Of a stretch of DNA of 64,000 nucleotides, positions 49,967 to 59,433 are shown piece by piece. The notes below the pieces were generated by a model, which did not search any database, had not been told where the DNA came from, and saw nothing but the letters and a program-made list of their open reading frames with translations. Positions within the stretch are counted from its first letter, which is position 1. Each line of letters begins with the position of its first letter. Both the position numbers and the translations under genes were made by a program. Where the stretch lies: positions 1 to 64,000 of the forward strand of contig NZ_JAFMPQ010000022.1 in the NCBI RefSeq assembly GCF_020667845.1. Direction: 5' to 3'. This DNA is from Cognatishimia sp. F0-27. Lineage in GTDB: Bacteria > Pseudomonadota > Alphaproteobacteria > Rhodobacterales > Rhodobacteraceae.

Positions 49967-52458
49967 GGGGTGGTCTCCTCTGCGGGTTCGGGGGCTTGGG
50001 GGATCGGTGCATCCGGAACTTCAGACTCCGGCGCGAGATTGGTGAGGTCCGGGATCAGCTCGGCAGCCCAGCCGACCCCGCGGGCGTCGAGCCAGGCTGC
50101 GAGGAAGCCCTCACGCCCATGCTCTGCGAGGAGCTCCGAGATCATGGCCTGGTCGGATTTGGAAGAGGCGGCGCAAAGCGCGAGGCCGACCTCGGAGAGG
50201 CCGAGTTCGAAAAGCCGGTTCCCACGCCGCGACTGGCAGTAGTAGTCGCGCTTGGGCGTGGCGCGGGCGAGGATCTCGATCTGCCGGTCATTGAGGCCGA
50301 AACGGCGGTAGATCGCGGTGATCTGAGGCTCGATGGCGCGTTCGTTGGGCAGGAGCAGCCGGGTCGGGCAGCTTTCGATGATCGCGGGCGCGATGACGGA
50401 GGCGTCGATATCCGAGAGCGACTGGGTCGCGAAGATCACCGAGGCGTTCTTCTTGCGCAGCGTCTTCAGCCATTCGCGGAGCTGGCCCGCGAAGCCCTCG
50501 TCATCCAGGGCCAGCCAGCCCTCGTCGATGATCAGGAGCGTCGGCCGCCCGTCGAGCCGGTCGCCGATGCGATGGAAGAGATAGGAGAGGACCGCAGGCG
50601 CCGCGGCGGTGCCGACCAGCCCCTCGATCTCGAAGGCCTGGACCGAGGCCGCGCCGAGCTCTTCGGTCTCGGCATCGAGCAGCCGCCCATGGGCGCCGCC
50701 CAGACAATAGGGGCGCAGGGCCTGTTTCAGCTCAGAGGATTGCAGCAGGACCGCGAGACCGGTGATGGTGCGCTCGCCGACCGGGGCCGAGGCCAGCGAG
50801 GTCAGGGCGGACCAGAGATGCTCCTTCACCTCCGGGGTGATTGCGATGCCTTCGCGGGCGAGGATTGCACCGATCCAGCCTGCGGCCCAGCTGCGTTCGG
50901 CGGGATCATCGATCCGGGCGAGCGGCTGGAGGGAGACCGTCGCATCCACCGCCTCGGTCAATTCGCCGCCGAGATCATGCCAGTCCCCGCCCATCGCGAG
51001 GGTGGCGGCGCGGATCGAGCCCCCGAAATCGAAGGCGAAGACCTGTGCGTCCGAGTAGCGGCGGAACTGCAGCGCCATGAGCGCGAGCAGGACGGATTTG
51101 CCCGCCCCGGTCGGGCCGACCACCAACGTATGGCCCACATCGCCCACATGGAGTGCAAGGCGGAACGGCGTTGCCCCCTCGGTCTTGCCGTAGAGGAGCG
51201 GCGGCCCGTCGAAATGCGCATCCCGCTCCTCCCCGGCCCAGACGGCGGAGAGGGGGATCATATGGGCGAGGTTCAGGGTGGAGATCGGCGGCTGGCGGAC
51301 ATTGGCATAGGCGTGTCCTGGCAGCGAGCCGAGCCAGGCATCGACCGCGTTGACCGTTTCGACCATGGCGGTGAAGTCCCGGCCCTGCACGACCTTCTCG
51401 ACGAGACGGAGTTTCTCGTCGGCGCGGCGCGCGTCCTCGTCCCAGACGATGAGCGTCGCCGTGACATAGGCTTCGCCCGCGATATCGGCGCCGAGTTCCT
51501 GGAGCGCCATGTCGGCATCGGCGGCCTTGTTGGCGGCGTCCGTGTCGACTAGCGCCGATTGCTCGTTGGTCATCACCTCCTTCAGGATCGCGGCGATGGA
51601 TTTGCGCTTGGCGAACCATTGGCGGCGGATGCGCGCGACCATCCGCGCGGCCTCCATCTTGTCCATCAGGATCGCGCGGGTTGCCCAGCGATAGGGAAAG
51701 GCCAGCCGGTTGAGGTCGTCGAGGATCCCCGGCGTGGTGGCGGTCGGAAACCCCGAGAGGGTGAGAACGCGCAGATGGGCATTCCCCAGCCGGGGCTCGA
51801 GCCCGCCGGTCAGCGGCTGATCGGCCAGAAGCGCGTCGAGATAGGCCGGGGTTTCCGGCACACGAACACGGTGGGCTTGCGTCGAGATCGTCGAATGCAG
51901 GTAGGTTAGTGTCTCGCTGTCACCCATCCAGCGGCATTCCGGCATGATGCCGTCGAAGAGCGCCAGCACCCGGTCGGTGCGGTCGATGAAGCCGCGCAGC
52001 ACCTCGCCGGCATCCACGCCGGTCTTGTCGCGGCCTTCGTAGAGCCAGGTCTCGGCCCGCGCGGCCTCCTCGGCGGGGGGCAGGTAGAGGAGGGTGAAAA
52101 GATAATCCGACTGGAAATGCGCCCCCTGCTCGGCGAACCCCGCGCGGCGTTCGGCATCGAGCAGCGCCGAGGCCGGATCGGGAAAGCGGCTGTCGGGATA
52201 GCCGGCCGCCGCGACCCGTTGCGCCTCGACGAAGATCGCCCAGCCGGAGCGAAGACGGCGAAAGGCGTTGTTGATGCGGCCCGCCACGGCGATGAGTTCC
52301 GCCGCGACCGCGCTGTCGAGATCGGGGCCGCGAAACCGGGCCGAGCGCTGCAGGCTGCCATCCTTGTTCAGCACCACGCCGGGCGCCACCAGCGCCGCCC
52401 AGGGCAGGTAATCCGCGAGCCGCGTCCCTTTCCGGCGATACTCCGCGAGGTTCATCAT
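49963..52458 (-). CDS. trbE: Conjugal transfer ATPase TrbE (VirB4-like)
   Basis: An 831-residue ATPase: N-terminal VirB4 domain, Walker A GPTGAGKS at residues 448-455, Walker B LLIIDEGWLAL in the C-terminal half and the FATQSLSDIDAS switch stretch. It powers pilus assembly and DNA transfer. The start is MMNLAEYRRKG with GAGGG upstream; the longer frame is trbD in a different frame. It lies 10 bases after trbD. Confidence 0.95.
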   Translation of the reverse strand: MMNLAEYRRKGTRLADYLPWAALVAPGVVLNKDGSLQRSARFRGPDLDSAVAAELIAVAGRINNAFRRLRSGWAIFVEAQRVAAAGYPDSRFPDPASALLDAERRAGFAEQGAHFQSDYLFTLLYLPPAEEAARAETWLYEGRDKTGVDAGEVLRGFIDRTDRVLALFDGIMPECRWMGDSETLTYLHSTISTQAHRVRVPETPAYLDALLADQPLTGGLEPRLGNAHLRVLTLSGFPTATTPGILDDLNRLAFPYRWATRAILMDKMEAARMVARIRRQWFAKRKSIAAILKEVMTNEQSALVDTDAANKAADADMALQELGADIAGEAYVTATLIVWDEDARRADEKLRLVEKVVQGRDFTAMVETVNAVDAWLGSLPGHAYANVRQPPISTLNLAHMIPLSAVWAGEERDAHFDGPPLLYGKTEGATPFRLALHVGDVGHTLVVGPTGAGKSVLLALMALQFRRYSDAQVFAFDFGGSIRAATLAMGGDWHDLGGELTEAVDATVSLQPLARIDDPAERSWAAGWIGAILAREGIAITPEVKEHLWSALTSLASAPVGERTITGLAVLLQSSELKQALRPYCLGGAHGRLLDAETEELGAASVQAFEIEGLVGTAAAPAVLSYLFHRIGDRLDGRPTLLIIDEGWLALDDEGFAGQLREWLKTLRKKNASVIFATQSLSDIDASVIAPAIIESCPTRLLLPNERAIEPQITAIYRRFGLNDRQIEILARATPKRDYYCQSRRGNRLFELGLSEVGLALCAASSKSDQAMISELLAEHGREGFLAAWLDARGVGWAAELIPDLTNLAPESEVPDAPIPQAPEPAEETTP

Positions 52459-52468
52459 GGGCGTGCCC

Positions 52469-52750
52469 TCAGACCTCGAGATGACCGGGAAGCCGCAGAT
52501 GCCGGCGTCCGACCTCGACGAAGAGCGGATCGCGCCGCGCGGCCCAGACCGCGACCAGGTGGCCCAGAAGGCCGATGACGACTCCCGCGACCCAGAGCTG
52601 CAGCCCGAGCCCAATGGCCCCGGCCAGCGTGCCGTTCAGGATCGCGAAGGCCCGCGGCGCACCGGCCAGCAGGATCGGCTCGGTCAACGCGCGGTGCACC
52701 GGGACAGTGAAGCCCGGGACGTCCACCAGCTGTTCGAATGTACCGTCCAT
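52469..52750 (-). CDS. trbD: Conjugal transfer protein TrbD (VirB3-like)
   Basis: A 93-residue VirB3 homologue: FTVPVHRALTEPILLAGAPR, then two membrane segments (AFAILNGTLAGAIGLGLQLW and VAGVVIGLLGHLVAVWAA) and RRDPLFVEVGRRHLR. It works with TrbE at the inner membrane. Its ATG overlaps the trbC stop by one base (TGATG). Confidence 0.92.
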   Translation of the reverse strand: MDGTFEQLVDVPGFTVPVHRALTEPILLAGAPRAFAILNGTLAGAIGLGLQLWVAGVVIGLLGHLVAVWAARRDPLFVEVGRRHLRLPGHLEV

Positions 52751-53082
52751 CAGATCAGTGCCCCGCCGCCAAAGCTGAAGAAGCTCAGGAAGAAGGAGCT
52801 CGCCGCGAAGGCGATGGAGATGCCGAAGACGATCTGGATCAGGCGGCGGAACCCCCCGGAGGTGTCGCCGAAGGCCAGCGTCAGGCCGGTGACGATGATG
52901 ATGATCACCGCGATGATCTTGGCGACAGGCCCCTCGATCGACTCGAGGATCGATTGCAGCGGCGCCTCCCAGGGCATGGAGGACCCTGCCGCCCGGGCGG
53001 GTCCGGCCAGCATCAGGGTGACGCTGGCGTAGATGACGGTATGCGCGGCCTGCGCGCGCAGATGATGCAGGTTTCGGGTCAT
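52750..53082 (-). CDS. trbC: Conjugal transfer pilin TrbC (VirB2-like)
   Basis: A 110-residue pilin precursor: signal peptide (AHTVIYASVTLMLAGPARAA, cut near residue 32), then two hydrophobic segments (IIAVIIIIVTGLTLAFGD and QIVFGISIAFAASSFFLSFF) around a short charged loop. RP4-type pilins are cyclised. It overlaps trbB by 4 bases. Confidence 0.92.
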   Translation of the reverse strand: MTRNLHHLRAQAAHTVIYASVTLMLAGPARAAGSSMPWEAPLQSILESIEGPVAKIIAVIIIIVTGLTLAFGDTSGGFRRLIQIVFGISIAFAASSFFLSFFSFGGGALI

Positions 53083-54077
53083 GAAGAGTCTCCTGTGTCA
53101 GTTTCCAGCCCAGCCAACAGCGCCGCTGGGGTGATGCGGTAGTCGCCGTCCGGTCCCAGCCCGCCGACATGGGCCAGCTCGGCGAGGTGGCGGTTGGCCC
53201 CGCGCCCAGAGAGGACGGCGATGAGATCGATGGTCTCGGCGATGAGGGCGCGCGGCACGGTGACCACCGCCTCCTGGATGAGCTGCTCCATCCGGCGCAG
53301 GGCGCCCAGCGCCGAGCCCGCATGGATGGTGCCGATCCCGCCGGGATGCCCGGTGCCCCAGGCCTTCAGGAGGTCCAGCGCCTCGGCCCCGCGCACCTCG
53401 CCGATGGGAATGCGGTCGGGGCGCAGGCGCAGCGAGGAGCGGACGAGATCGGAGAGCGAGGCGACGCCGTCCTTCGTGCGCAGGGCCACGAGGTTGGGTG
53501 CTGTGCATTGCAGCTCTCGCGTGTCCTCGATGATCACGACGCGGTCCGACGATCCGGCCACTTCCGCCAGGAGCGCATTGGTCAGCGTCGTCTTGCCGGT
53601 GGAGGTCCCGCCCGCCACGAGGATATTGGCCCGCGTGGCGACGCCGTCGCGCAAGAGTGCCGCCTGAGTCTCGGTCATGATCCCGGCAGAGACGTAATCG
53701 GCGAGCGTGAAGACCGCGACGGCGGGTTTGCGGATCGCGAAACAGGGCGCGGTGACCACGGGCGGCAGGAGCCCCTCGAAGCGTTCCCCGGTCTCGGGCA
53801 GTTCGGCCGAGACGCGCGGCCGCGCGGCGTGCACTTCGGCCCCGACGTGATGGGCGACGAGGCGCACGATCCGCTCGCCATCGGCGGGGGACAGCATGGC
53901 CCCGGTATCGGAGAGTCCCTCGGACAGCCGGTCGATCCAGAGCCGCCCGTCGGGATTGAGCATGACCTCGACGGTCATCGGGTCTTCCAGAAACCCGGCG
54001 ATGGCGGGCCCGAGCGCGGTGCGCAGCATCCGCGCGCCGCGGGCCATCGCTTCCGGTTTCCGAGCTGCCTCTGCCAT
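53079..54077 (-). CDS. trbB: Conjugal transfer ATPase TrbB (VirB11-like)
   Basis: A 332-residue hexameric traffic ATPase: Walker A GGTSTGKT (residues 156-163), the Asp box [11 protein letters not shown], and the Walker B/His box region [20 protein letters not shown] and GIGTIHAGS. First gene of the trb cluster. In related elements a CopG-type gene and the coupling ATPase gene traG come just before trbB; here that place holds a divergent toxin-antitoxin pair. Confidence 0.95.
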   Translation of the reverse strand: MAEAARKPEAMARGARMLRTALGPAIAGFLEDPMTVEVMLNPDGRLWIDRLSEGLSDTGAMLSPADGERIVRLVAHHVGAEVHAARPRVSAELPETGERFEGLLPPVVTAPCFAIRKPAVAVFTLADYVSAGIMTETQAALLRDGVATRANILVAGGTSTGKTTLTNALLAEVAGSSDRVVIIEDTRELQCTAPNLVALRTKDGVASLSDLVRSSLRLRPDRIPIGEVRGAEALDLLKAWGTGHPGGIGTIHAGSALGALRRMEQLIQEAVVTVPRALIAETIDLIAVLSGRGANRHLAELAHVGGLGPDGDYRITPAALLAGLETDTGDSS

Positions 54078-54291
54078 GCTGTCCCCGTTCCGTGAGTGGC
54101 CACCGACGGGCGGCCCTGGATCGGGTCCATCAAGAAAACCGGAACCCGGCTGCGCTCAACAGGCCTTCAAGGGGCGTAGAGCTGTGGCGTGCAAAGACAG
54201 GGAATAGAGTTAGAGACGATCAAAGCGGCACAGCACAGCCCATCTTGCCTTTTGGCACATATTCTCTATATTGATGCCAAAGGAGAAAGCC

Positions 54292-54705
54292 ATGCAATTC
54301 GCCACGGTCCAGCCTGTCACCGCCCGCACCGACCTTCCCGTCATCACCAATGAGGAGGCCGCAGCGCTGGCACGCACCACCGTCAACCTGTTCCGGGCCT
54401 GGGAGCTGACGGATACCGAAGCCCGCACCTTGCTGGGCGACATGGCGCAACGGACGTGGGCGCGGTGGAAGACCGGCGATATCGGCCGGATCGACCGCGA
54501 CCTGCGCGCGCGCATGGCGATCCTGATGGGGATCCACAAGGCGCTGCGCTATCTCTTCACCGACCCCGCCCGGGGCTATGCCTGGATTCGCAAGCCGAAC
54601 GCCGCTTTCGCGGGCCGGAGCGCGCTCGACGTCATGCTCCGGGGAGAGATCACCGATCTGATCGATCTGCGCGCCTATCTCGATGCCGAACGGGGCGCCT
54701 GGTGA
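54292..54705 (+). CDS. Antitoxin, MbcA/ParS/Xre family
   Basis: A 137-residue antitoxin. The N-terminal half has an Xre-type HTH (LTDTEARTLLGDMAQRTWAR), and the C-terminal MbcA/ParS toxin-binding domain holds RIDRDLRARMAILMGIHKAL, ALRYLFTDPARGYAWIRKPN and GRSALDVMLRGEITDLIDL. AAGGAG lies six bases before the ATG; a TTG/ATG seven codons upstream has no such site. It overlaps the RES toxin gene by 4 bases. An ATAT-rich near-palindrome at about 54260-54273 may be its operator. Confidence 0.9.
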   Translation: MQFATVQPVTARTDLPVITNEEAAALARTTVNLFRAWELTDTEARTLLGDMAQRTWARWKTGDIGRIDRDLRARMAILMGIHKALRYLFTDPARGYAWIRKPNAAFAGRSALDVMLRGEITDLIDLRAYLDAERGAW

Positions 54706-55391
54706 ATGTGCCTGTCCGGCGCGTCACCTGGCCTCGGACGGTCCGCATCATCCGCTCGATCCACCCGCCCATCGACCTTTTCGAGGACATCGCCGATCCG
54801 GCTGATTGGGAGGCGCTGGCCTCGGCCGAGGCCAAGTTCAACCCGCGCATCCGCGAGAGCATCGGCGACCTCTCCAAGGTGCCAGTCGCCCGCCGCGTGA
54901 CCGGGCCCGGCGCCAGTTGGGTCATGGCGCCCTTCGTGCATTGCTCGCCGCTCCGTCCGGGACGGTTCTCGGACGGCAGCTTCGGTCTCTACTATGCGGG
55001 CGATCGCACCGAGGTGGCGATCGCCGAGACCGCCCATCACCACGCCCGCTTCATGCGCGCCACGGACGAGGCGCCGGGCTGGACCTCGCAATTCCGCGAG
55101 CTGATCGGGTCGATCGACACCGATCTCGACGACGTCACGGGCCGCGCCGATCTGCTGGACCCCGACGACTACCGCCCCTCGCAACTCTTCGGAGCAGAGC
55201 GCCGCGCGGCCGGCTCGAACGGCATCACCTGGCCCAGCGTGCGCTTTCCCGAGGGCCAGTGCATTGCCGTCTTCTGGCCCGACGTGATCCCGATCCCGAC
55301 CCAAGGGGCGCATTTCGCGTACCACTGGAACGGCACGGCAGTCGATTATGTTAAGCGGCTGGATGATGGGGAGGTATTGCGCGTCTTGTGA
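54702..55391 (+). CDS. RES-domain toxin (NAD-degrading)
   Basis: A 229-residue toxin with the RES domain: Arg in RPGRFSDGSFGLYYAGD, Glu in RTEVAIAETAHHHARF and Ser in GITWPSVRFPEGQ. RES toxins degrade cellular NAD+ and stop growth; some act in anti-phage defence. It starts at GTG, whose GTGA overlaps the antitoxin stop. The pair lies between the conjugation and restriction genes and probably stabilises the island. Confidence 0.9.
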   Translation: MNVPVRRVTWPRTVRIIRSIHPPIDLFEDIADPADWEALASAEAKFNPRIRESIGDLSKVPVARRVTGPGASWVMAPFVHCSPLRPGRFSDGSFGLYYAGDRTEVAIAETAHHHARFMRATDEAPGWTSQFRELIGSIDTDLDDVTGRADLLDPDDYRPSQLFGAERRAAGSNGITWPSVRFPEGQCIAVFWPDVIPIPTQGAHFAYHWNGTAVDYVKRLDDGEVLRVL

Positions 55392-55411
55392 CGCTTTAAG
55401 ACCAAAGGTGA

Positions 55412-55445
55412 GAGGCCGTCTGGAGATTCTTGGCCTCGTTTCTTG
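55412..55445. terminator. Possible two-way terminator
   Basis: GAGGCC (55412-55417) and GGCCTC (55432-55437) with a 14-base loop and a T-rich flank (GTTTCTTG) lie between the convergent RES toxin gene and the metallopeptidase gene. The stem is short, so this is tentative. Confidence 0.35.
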
Positions 55446-55495
55446 AGCAAATAGAAAGCATCAGGACGTTGTCGAATTGATTGGTGTTAATCCCG

Positions 55496-56212
55496 CTAGG
55501 CCATCGCCCTTTCGAGCCTTTGCTTTCGACGGTCCCAATCGGGCATCACCTTGTCGAGAAGGTCAAAGAATGCCGCCCCGTGATGAGGCTCGGCCACATG
55601 GCAGAGCTCATGTGTGATCACGTAGTCGATGGCGTCGACCGACGCCTGCACGAGGCGGCGGTTCAGTAGCAGACGTCCGGCGGGCGACATGGACCCCCAT
55701 CGCTGCCGGGTCTGACGCACGATGAGCCCCTTCGGCCGGAATGCCTCCGGATCCGGGAACAGACCGAGACAGAGTTCGATCCGTTCCGGAAACTTGATGT
55801 GAGCCCGATCGCGGTACCATGCCTCGACCAGCTCGCGTGTCACCTCTGGCCTCGTTGGCCGGTGAGTCTGCACGACGATGAAGCCGCGGATCAGCTTCAC
55901 GCTTTCCTGGACATGCGGGACGACCTTCAGCCGGTACTGGCGCCCCAGGTAAAGATGCGTTTCTCCGGCGACGAACCTGCGCTCCGGCGTCCGCGGTAGG
56001 AACTGCGAAAAATACCTCTGCTGCCGCATCACCCATGCCGCGCGCTTCCGCAGCCTGGCTTCGATCGCGTCGAGCGTTGCATCCTCCGGGGCCGCGATCA
56101 CCACCGACGCATCCGGCTCGACGGCGATCTCCAGTGTCTTCCTCGGGCGGCGGACGATTTCGTATCGGATCTCCTGCTCACCGTACTGCAGGCAATGCAA
56201 TTCCCGCGTCAT
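55496..56212 (-). CDS. YgjP-like zinc metallopeptidase (M48/SprT-type)
   Basis: A 238-residue protein of the YgjP/DUF45 family: the zinc site HELCH at residues 201-205 with His210 or His211 as third ligand (VAEPHHGAAF), and the family stretch RQTRQRWGSMSPAGRLLLNR before it. Such genes often end type I restriction operons; their role there is unknown, perhaps proteolytic control of HsdR. Its ATG overlaps the hsdR stop by 4 bases. Confidence 0.88.
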   Translation of the reverse strand: MTRELHCLQYGEQEIRYEIVRRPRKTLEIAVEPDASVVIAAPEDATLDAIEARLRKRAAWVMRQQRYFSQFLPRTPERRFVAGETHLYLGRQYRLKVVPHVQESVKLIRGFIVVQTHRPTRPEVTRELVEAWYRDRAHIKFPERIELCLGLFPDPEAFRPKGLIVRQTRQRWGSMSPAGRLLLNRRLVQASVDAIDYVITHELCHVAEPHHGAAFFDLLDKVMPDWDRRKQRLERAMA

Positions 56213-59200
56213 GCTGCGAACCGGGCCCGGGCGAGGTCCATGATCTTCAGTTCGAGCTCGTCGAGCACCTCCACGGGCAGTTCGACGCCCTTTTCGTCGC
56301 GCAGGACGTCGAAGAAGTAGTCATCGATGGCGTTCCGCAGATTGTTCTGGGCCACCTCGTTCGACCAGATGTCCACGATCAGATGGGACTTGATGATGTC
56401 GATGATCTGTTGAGCGATCGCTGCGGCATCGTCGCCGACTACCAGCTCATCGCCTTCGGTCTTCAGCTGACCGTCCAGGATCCCGAAGAACGCCTGCGCA
56501 TCCTCATCGCCCCGGATGCTTTCCGGAACATCGCGGCCGCGATCCTTGCGCGCGACCTTGCTCGCGAGGTCTACGACGCTGTTCAGGTATTCGCGCTCGG
56601 ACAGCCGCTTCTCGCGGTAGGCGCGGATGGTCTCTTCGAGCAGCTCGGAGAACTGTTTGTAGAACGTCGGGTCCTCATCCATCTTCTCGGTGATCGCCCG
56701 CCGGGTCGCGCTGGCGATGCGATCGGCCCTCGAGGCCTCGGACACCCCCGTCTCTTCGACGACGGCCTTCAGCGCGTCGGGATCGTTGATGTTGACCACC
56801 TCGATGATGGTTTCCGCCGGCATTGCCACGACGTGGTCATCAAGGAGCTTCTGAATCTTCGGCTCGAACTCGCGGACATCGACCGTCTCCTGGTAGCGGA
56901 GCTGGACCGAGCGCTTGAGTTCGGAGAACTGTCTCCAGTCGCGTTTCAGGGCATCGACCTTGGTTTCGTCGAAGACATCGAACAGCTTGTCGGACGAGAG
57001 CGAGATGTGCAGGCAGCGGCTGAATGCCTTGAGGCGCGCGTAGAACTCGTGGCGCAGCGCCTCATCAGCAAGGTGCTGCTCGAACTGCTCCATGTCCTTC
57101 TTGTTCCGCACCGGCTTGAAGAGGTCCCAGAGCTGATCGTGCAGCTGGGGCAGCTTGCGGATCTCATCCCGGACATCATGCACCGTCCCGGCGAGGTCTG
57201 CCGCCTCGTAACCTTCAAAGGCGCTGTACGTCGTCAGGGCGCTGTCCAACTCGCCCAGCAGCCCCTCGTAATCGACGATGAAACCGAACTGCTTCTCCGT
57301 GCCGCCGTCCTCGTACAGACGGTTCACGCGCGCAATCGCCTGCAGGAGATTGTGTTCCTTCAGGGACTTGCAGACGTAAAGCACGGTGTTCCGGGGCGCG
57401 TCGAAGCCAGTGAGGAGCTTCGAGACGACGATCAGGATCTCTGGATCGCCCGAACCCTTGAAGGCATCGATGATCTGGCGGTTGTACTCCTCCTCGGTCT
57501 TGTACCGCGCCATCATCTGCGACCAGAAGCGGCGCACCAGATCCTTGGATTCCTGGTCGACTTCCTCGTTGCCCTCGTTCTCATCCGGCGGCGAGATGAC
57601 GATCGCGCTCGAGACATGGCCGATCTCGTCGAGAACCTCCTTGAAGCGGACGGCCGCGGCCTTCGAGGGGGCAACGAGCTGTGCCTTGAAGCCGGTCCCC
57701 TGCCAGTGCTGGCGATAATGCTCGGAGATGTCGAAAGCCTTGGCTCGAATGGCCTGGTCGGTCTTGGCCAGCGCGTCCATTCGGGAGAACTTGCGTTTGA
57801 GGTCAGCCTTCTGGCTGTCGGTTAGCCCCTCGCTGATCTTCTCGAACCATCGGTCGATCACGGTGCCCGAGACCTGCTGCTCCACGAGCCGCCCCTCGTA
57901 GAGCAGCGGCACGACGGCGCCGTCGGCGACAGCCTCGTCGATGGCGTAGCGGTGGATCAGCCGCCCGAAGGTCGAAAGCGTGTTCTTCTCCTTCTTCAGC
58001 AGGGGCGTTCCGGTGAAGCCGAGGTAGCATGCCTTGGGCAGCAGACGCCGCATCTTGGCGGCGAACTGACTGTGCCCGCCGTAGCGCCCCGTCTGCGTTC
58101 TGTGGCTCTCGTCGACCAGCACGAAGATGTTCGGGTCGTCGTCCGCCAGCTTGCTGTTCCTCAGCGCCGTGTCGAACTTGTTGATGATCGTGGTGACCAG
58201 CGGAGCCTTGTTGTGGACGAGCTCCAGAAGATGAGATCCACTCGTCGCCCGAACCGGTTCGAGGTCACAGGACTTGAAGGTGTCCTTGATCTGCTTGTCG
58301 AGATCGTCGCGGTCCGTGACGATGATGATCCGTGGGTTCTCGATGCTGCGCTCGAGAGCGAGCGAGCGTCCAAGCATCACCATCGTCAATGACTTGCCCG
58401 AACCCTGCGTGTGCCAGATCACGCCGCCCTTGCGGGGGCCGCTCACGTCGTGCTGCTTGACGGTCTCGACGGCGCGCCGGATTCCGAAGAACTGCTGGTG
58501 GCGCGCAACCTTGCGGACGCCGCCGTCGAACACGGTGAAGCGGCGGATGAGGTCGAGCAGCCGCTCGGGGCGACACAGCGCGTACACCGTCCGGTCCTGA
58601 ACCGTGACCGCGCGCGCGCCCTCAGCGGCCATCGCGTCGAAATAGGCGCGCGCGCCCGCGAAATCACCGGAGAAGATGGCGTCCTTCTCCGTCGCGGTGA
58701 GCACACGGTTCGCGAAGGGCGCGATGGCCTCGTCGGTGTCTTCCTCGTCGCGCCATGTCTGCCAGAACTTCCGCGGCGTCCCGACGGTCGCATAACGCGC
58801 CTCGTTCCGATTCATGCCGATCAGCAGCTGGGCGAAGTGGAAGAGCTGCGGGATGTTGTCCTCGTTCTGGTAGCCGATCAGCTGGCTGTCCGCCTTCTTC
58901 AGGCTTTCGGTCGGCCGCTTGTTCTCGATCACCAGGATCGGGATGCCGTTCACGAACGCGACGATGTCGCAGCGCTTGGTCTGGCTCGACGCTGTCCTCT
59001 CGACCGAGAACTCGGCCGTGACGTGAAAGACGTTGTTCTCCGGCCGCTCCCAATCGATGTAGCGGAACGAGTAGCTCTTCGAGTCGCCGTCGATGGACTT
59101 CGTGATGGTCGTGCCAAGGACGAGCGTGTCGTAGATGTCCTGGTTCGTCCCGCGCAGACCCTTCAACCGATCTGGCGTGGGCTTGAGCCGCCGCATCGCC

Positions 59201-59433
59201 TCATGCGCGTCCTCGAGGTCGAAGCCGTACTCGCGGCCCCGGTGCGTGAAGCCGTTGATGCGCATGAGCTGCTCGGCGAGCACATCGTCCAGCACCACGT
59301 TCCGCAGGCGCCCGCCACGCAGGCGAAGGGCCTCCTCCTGCGAGAGCGGTGTGAACCCGAGCGCCACCAGCAACTGCAGCGCCGGGACTTGGGACTGATG
59401 TTTCTCAGCCGCGATGAAACCCTCGTAATTCAT
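56209..59433 (-). CDS. hsdR: Type I restriction endonuclease subunit R
   Basis: A 1074-residue HsdR. N-terminal nuclease residues Asp156, Glu170 and Lys172 (CDIVAF and VIENKRP); Walker A at about 342-349 (TQGSGKSL); DESH helicase box at 441-444 (VLVDESHRTQ). The C-terminal third is the helical region that docks to HsdM. It cuts DNA far from an unmethylated recognition site after ATP-driven translocation. It overlaps the TIGR04141 gene and the metallopeptidase gene by 4 bases each. Confidence 0.97.
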   Translation of the reverse strand: MNYEGFIAAEKHQSQVPALQLLVALGFTPLSQEEALRLRGGRLRNVVLDDVLAEQLMRINGFTHRGREYGFDLEDAHEAMRRLKPTPDRLKGLRGTNQDIYDTLVLGTTITKSIDGDSKSYSFRYIDWERPENNVFHVTAEFSVERTASSQTKRCDIVAFVNGIPILVIENKRPTESLKKADSQLIGYQNEDNIPQLFHFAQLLIGMNRNEARYATVGTPRKFWQTWRDEEDTDEAIAPFANRVLTATEKDAIFSGDFAGARAYFDAMAAEGARAVTVQDRTVYALCRPERLLDLIRRFTVFDGGVRKVARHQQFFGIRRAVETVKQHDVSGPRKGGVIWHTQGSGKSLTMVMLGRSLALERSIENPRIIIVTDRDDLDKQIKDTFKSCDLEPVRATSGSHLLELVHNKAPLVTTIINKFDTALRNSKLADDDPNIFVLVDESHRTQTGRYGGHSQFAAKMRRLLPKACYLGFTGTPLLKKEKNTLSTFGRLIHRYAIDEAVADGAVVPLLYEGRLVEQQVSGTVIDRWFEKISEGLTDSQKADLKRKFSRMDALAKTDQAIRAKAFDISEHYRQHWQGTGFKAQLVAPSKAAAVRFKEVLDEIGHVSSAIVISPPDENEGNEEVDQESKDLVRRFWSQMMARYKTEEEYNRQIIDAFKGSGDPEILIVVSKLLTGFDAPRNTVLYVCKSLKEHNLLQAIARVNRLYEDGGTEKQFGFIVDYEGLLGELDSALTTYSAFEGYEAADLAGTVHDVRDEIRKLPQLHDQLWDLFKPVRNKKDMEQFEQHLADEALRHEFYARLKAFSRCLHISLSSDKLFDVFDETKVDALKRDWRQFSELKRSVQLRYQETVDVREFEPKIQKLLDDHVVAMPAETIIEVVNINDPDALKAVVEETGVSEASRADRIASATRRAITEKMDEDPTFYKQFSELLEETIRAYREKRLSEREYLNSVVDLASKVARKDRGRDVPESIRGDEDAQAFFGILDGQLKTEGDELVVGDDAAAIAQQIIDIIKSHLIVDIWSNEVAQNNLRNAIDDYFFDVLRDEKGVELPVEVLDELELKIMDLARARFAA

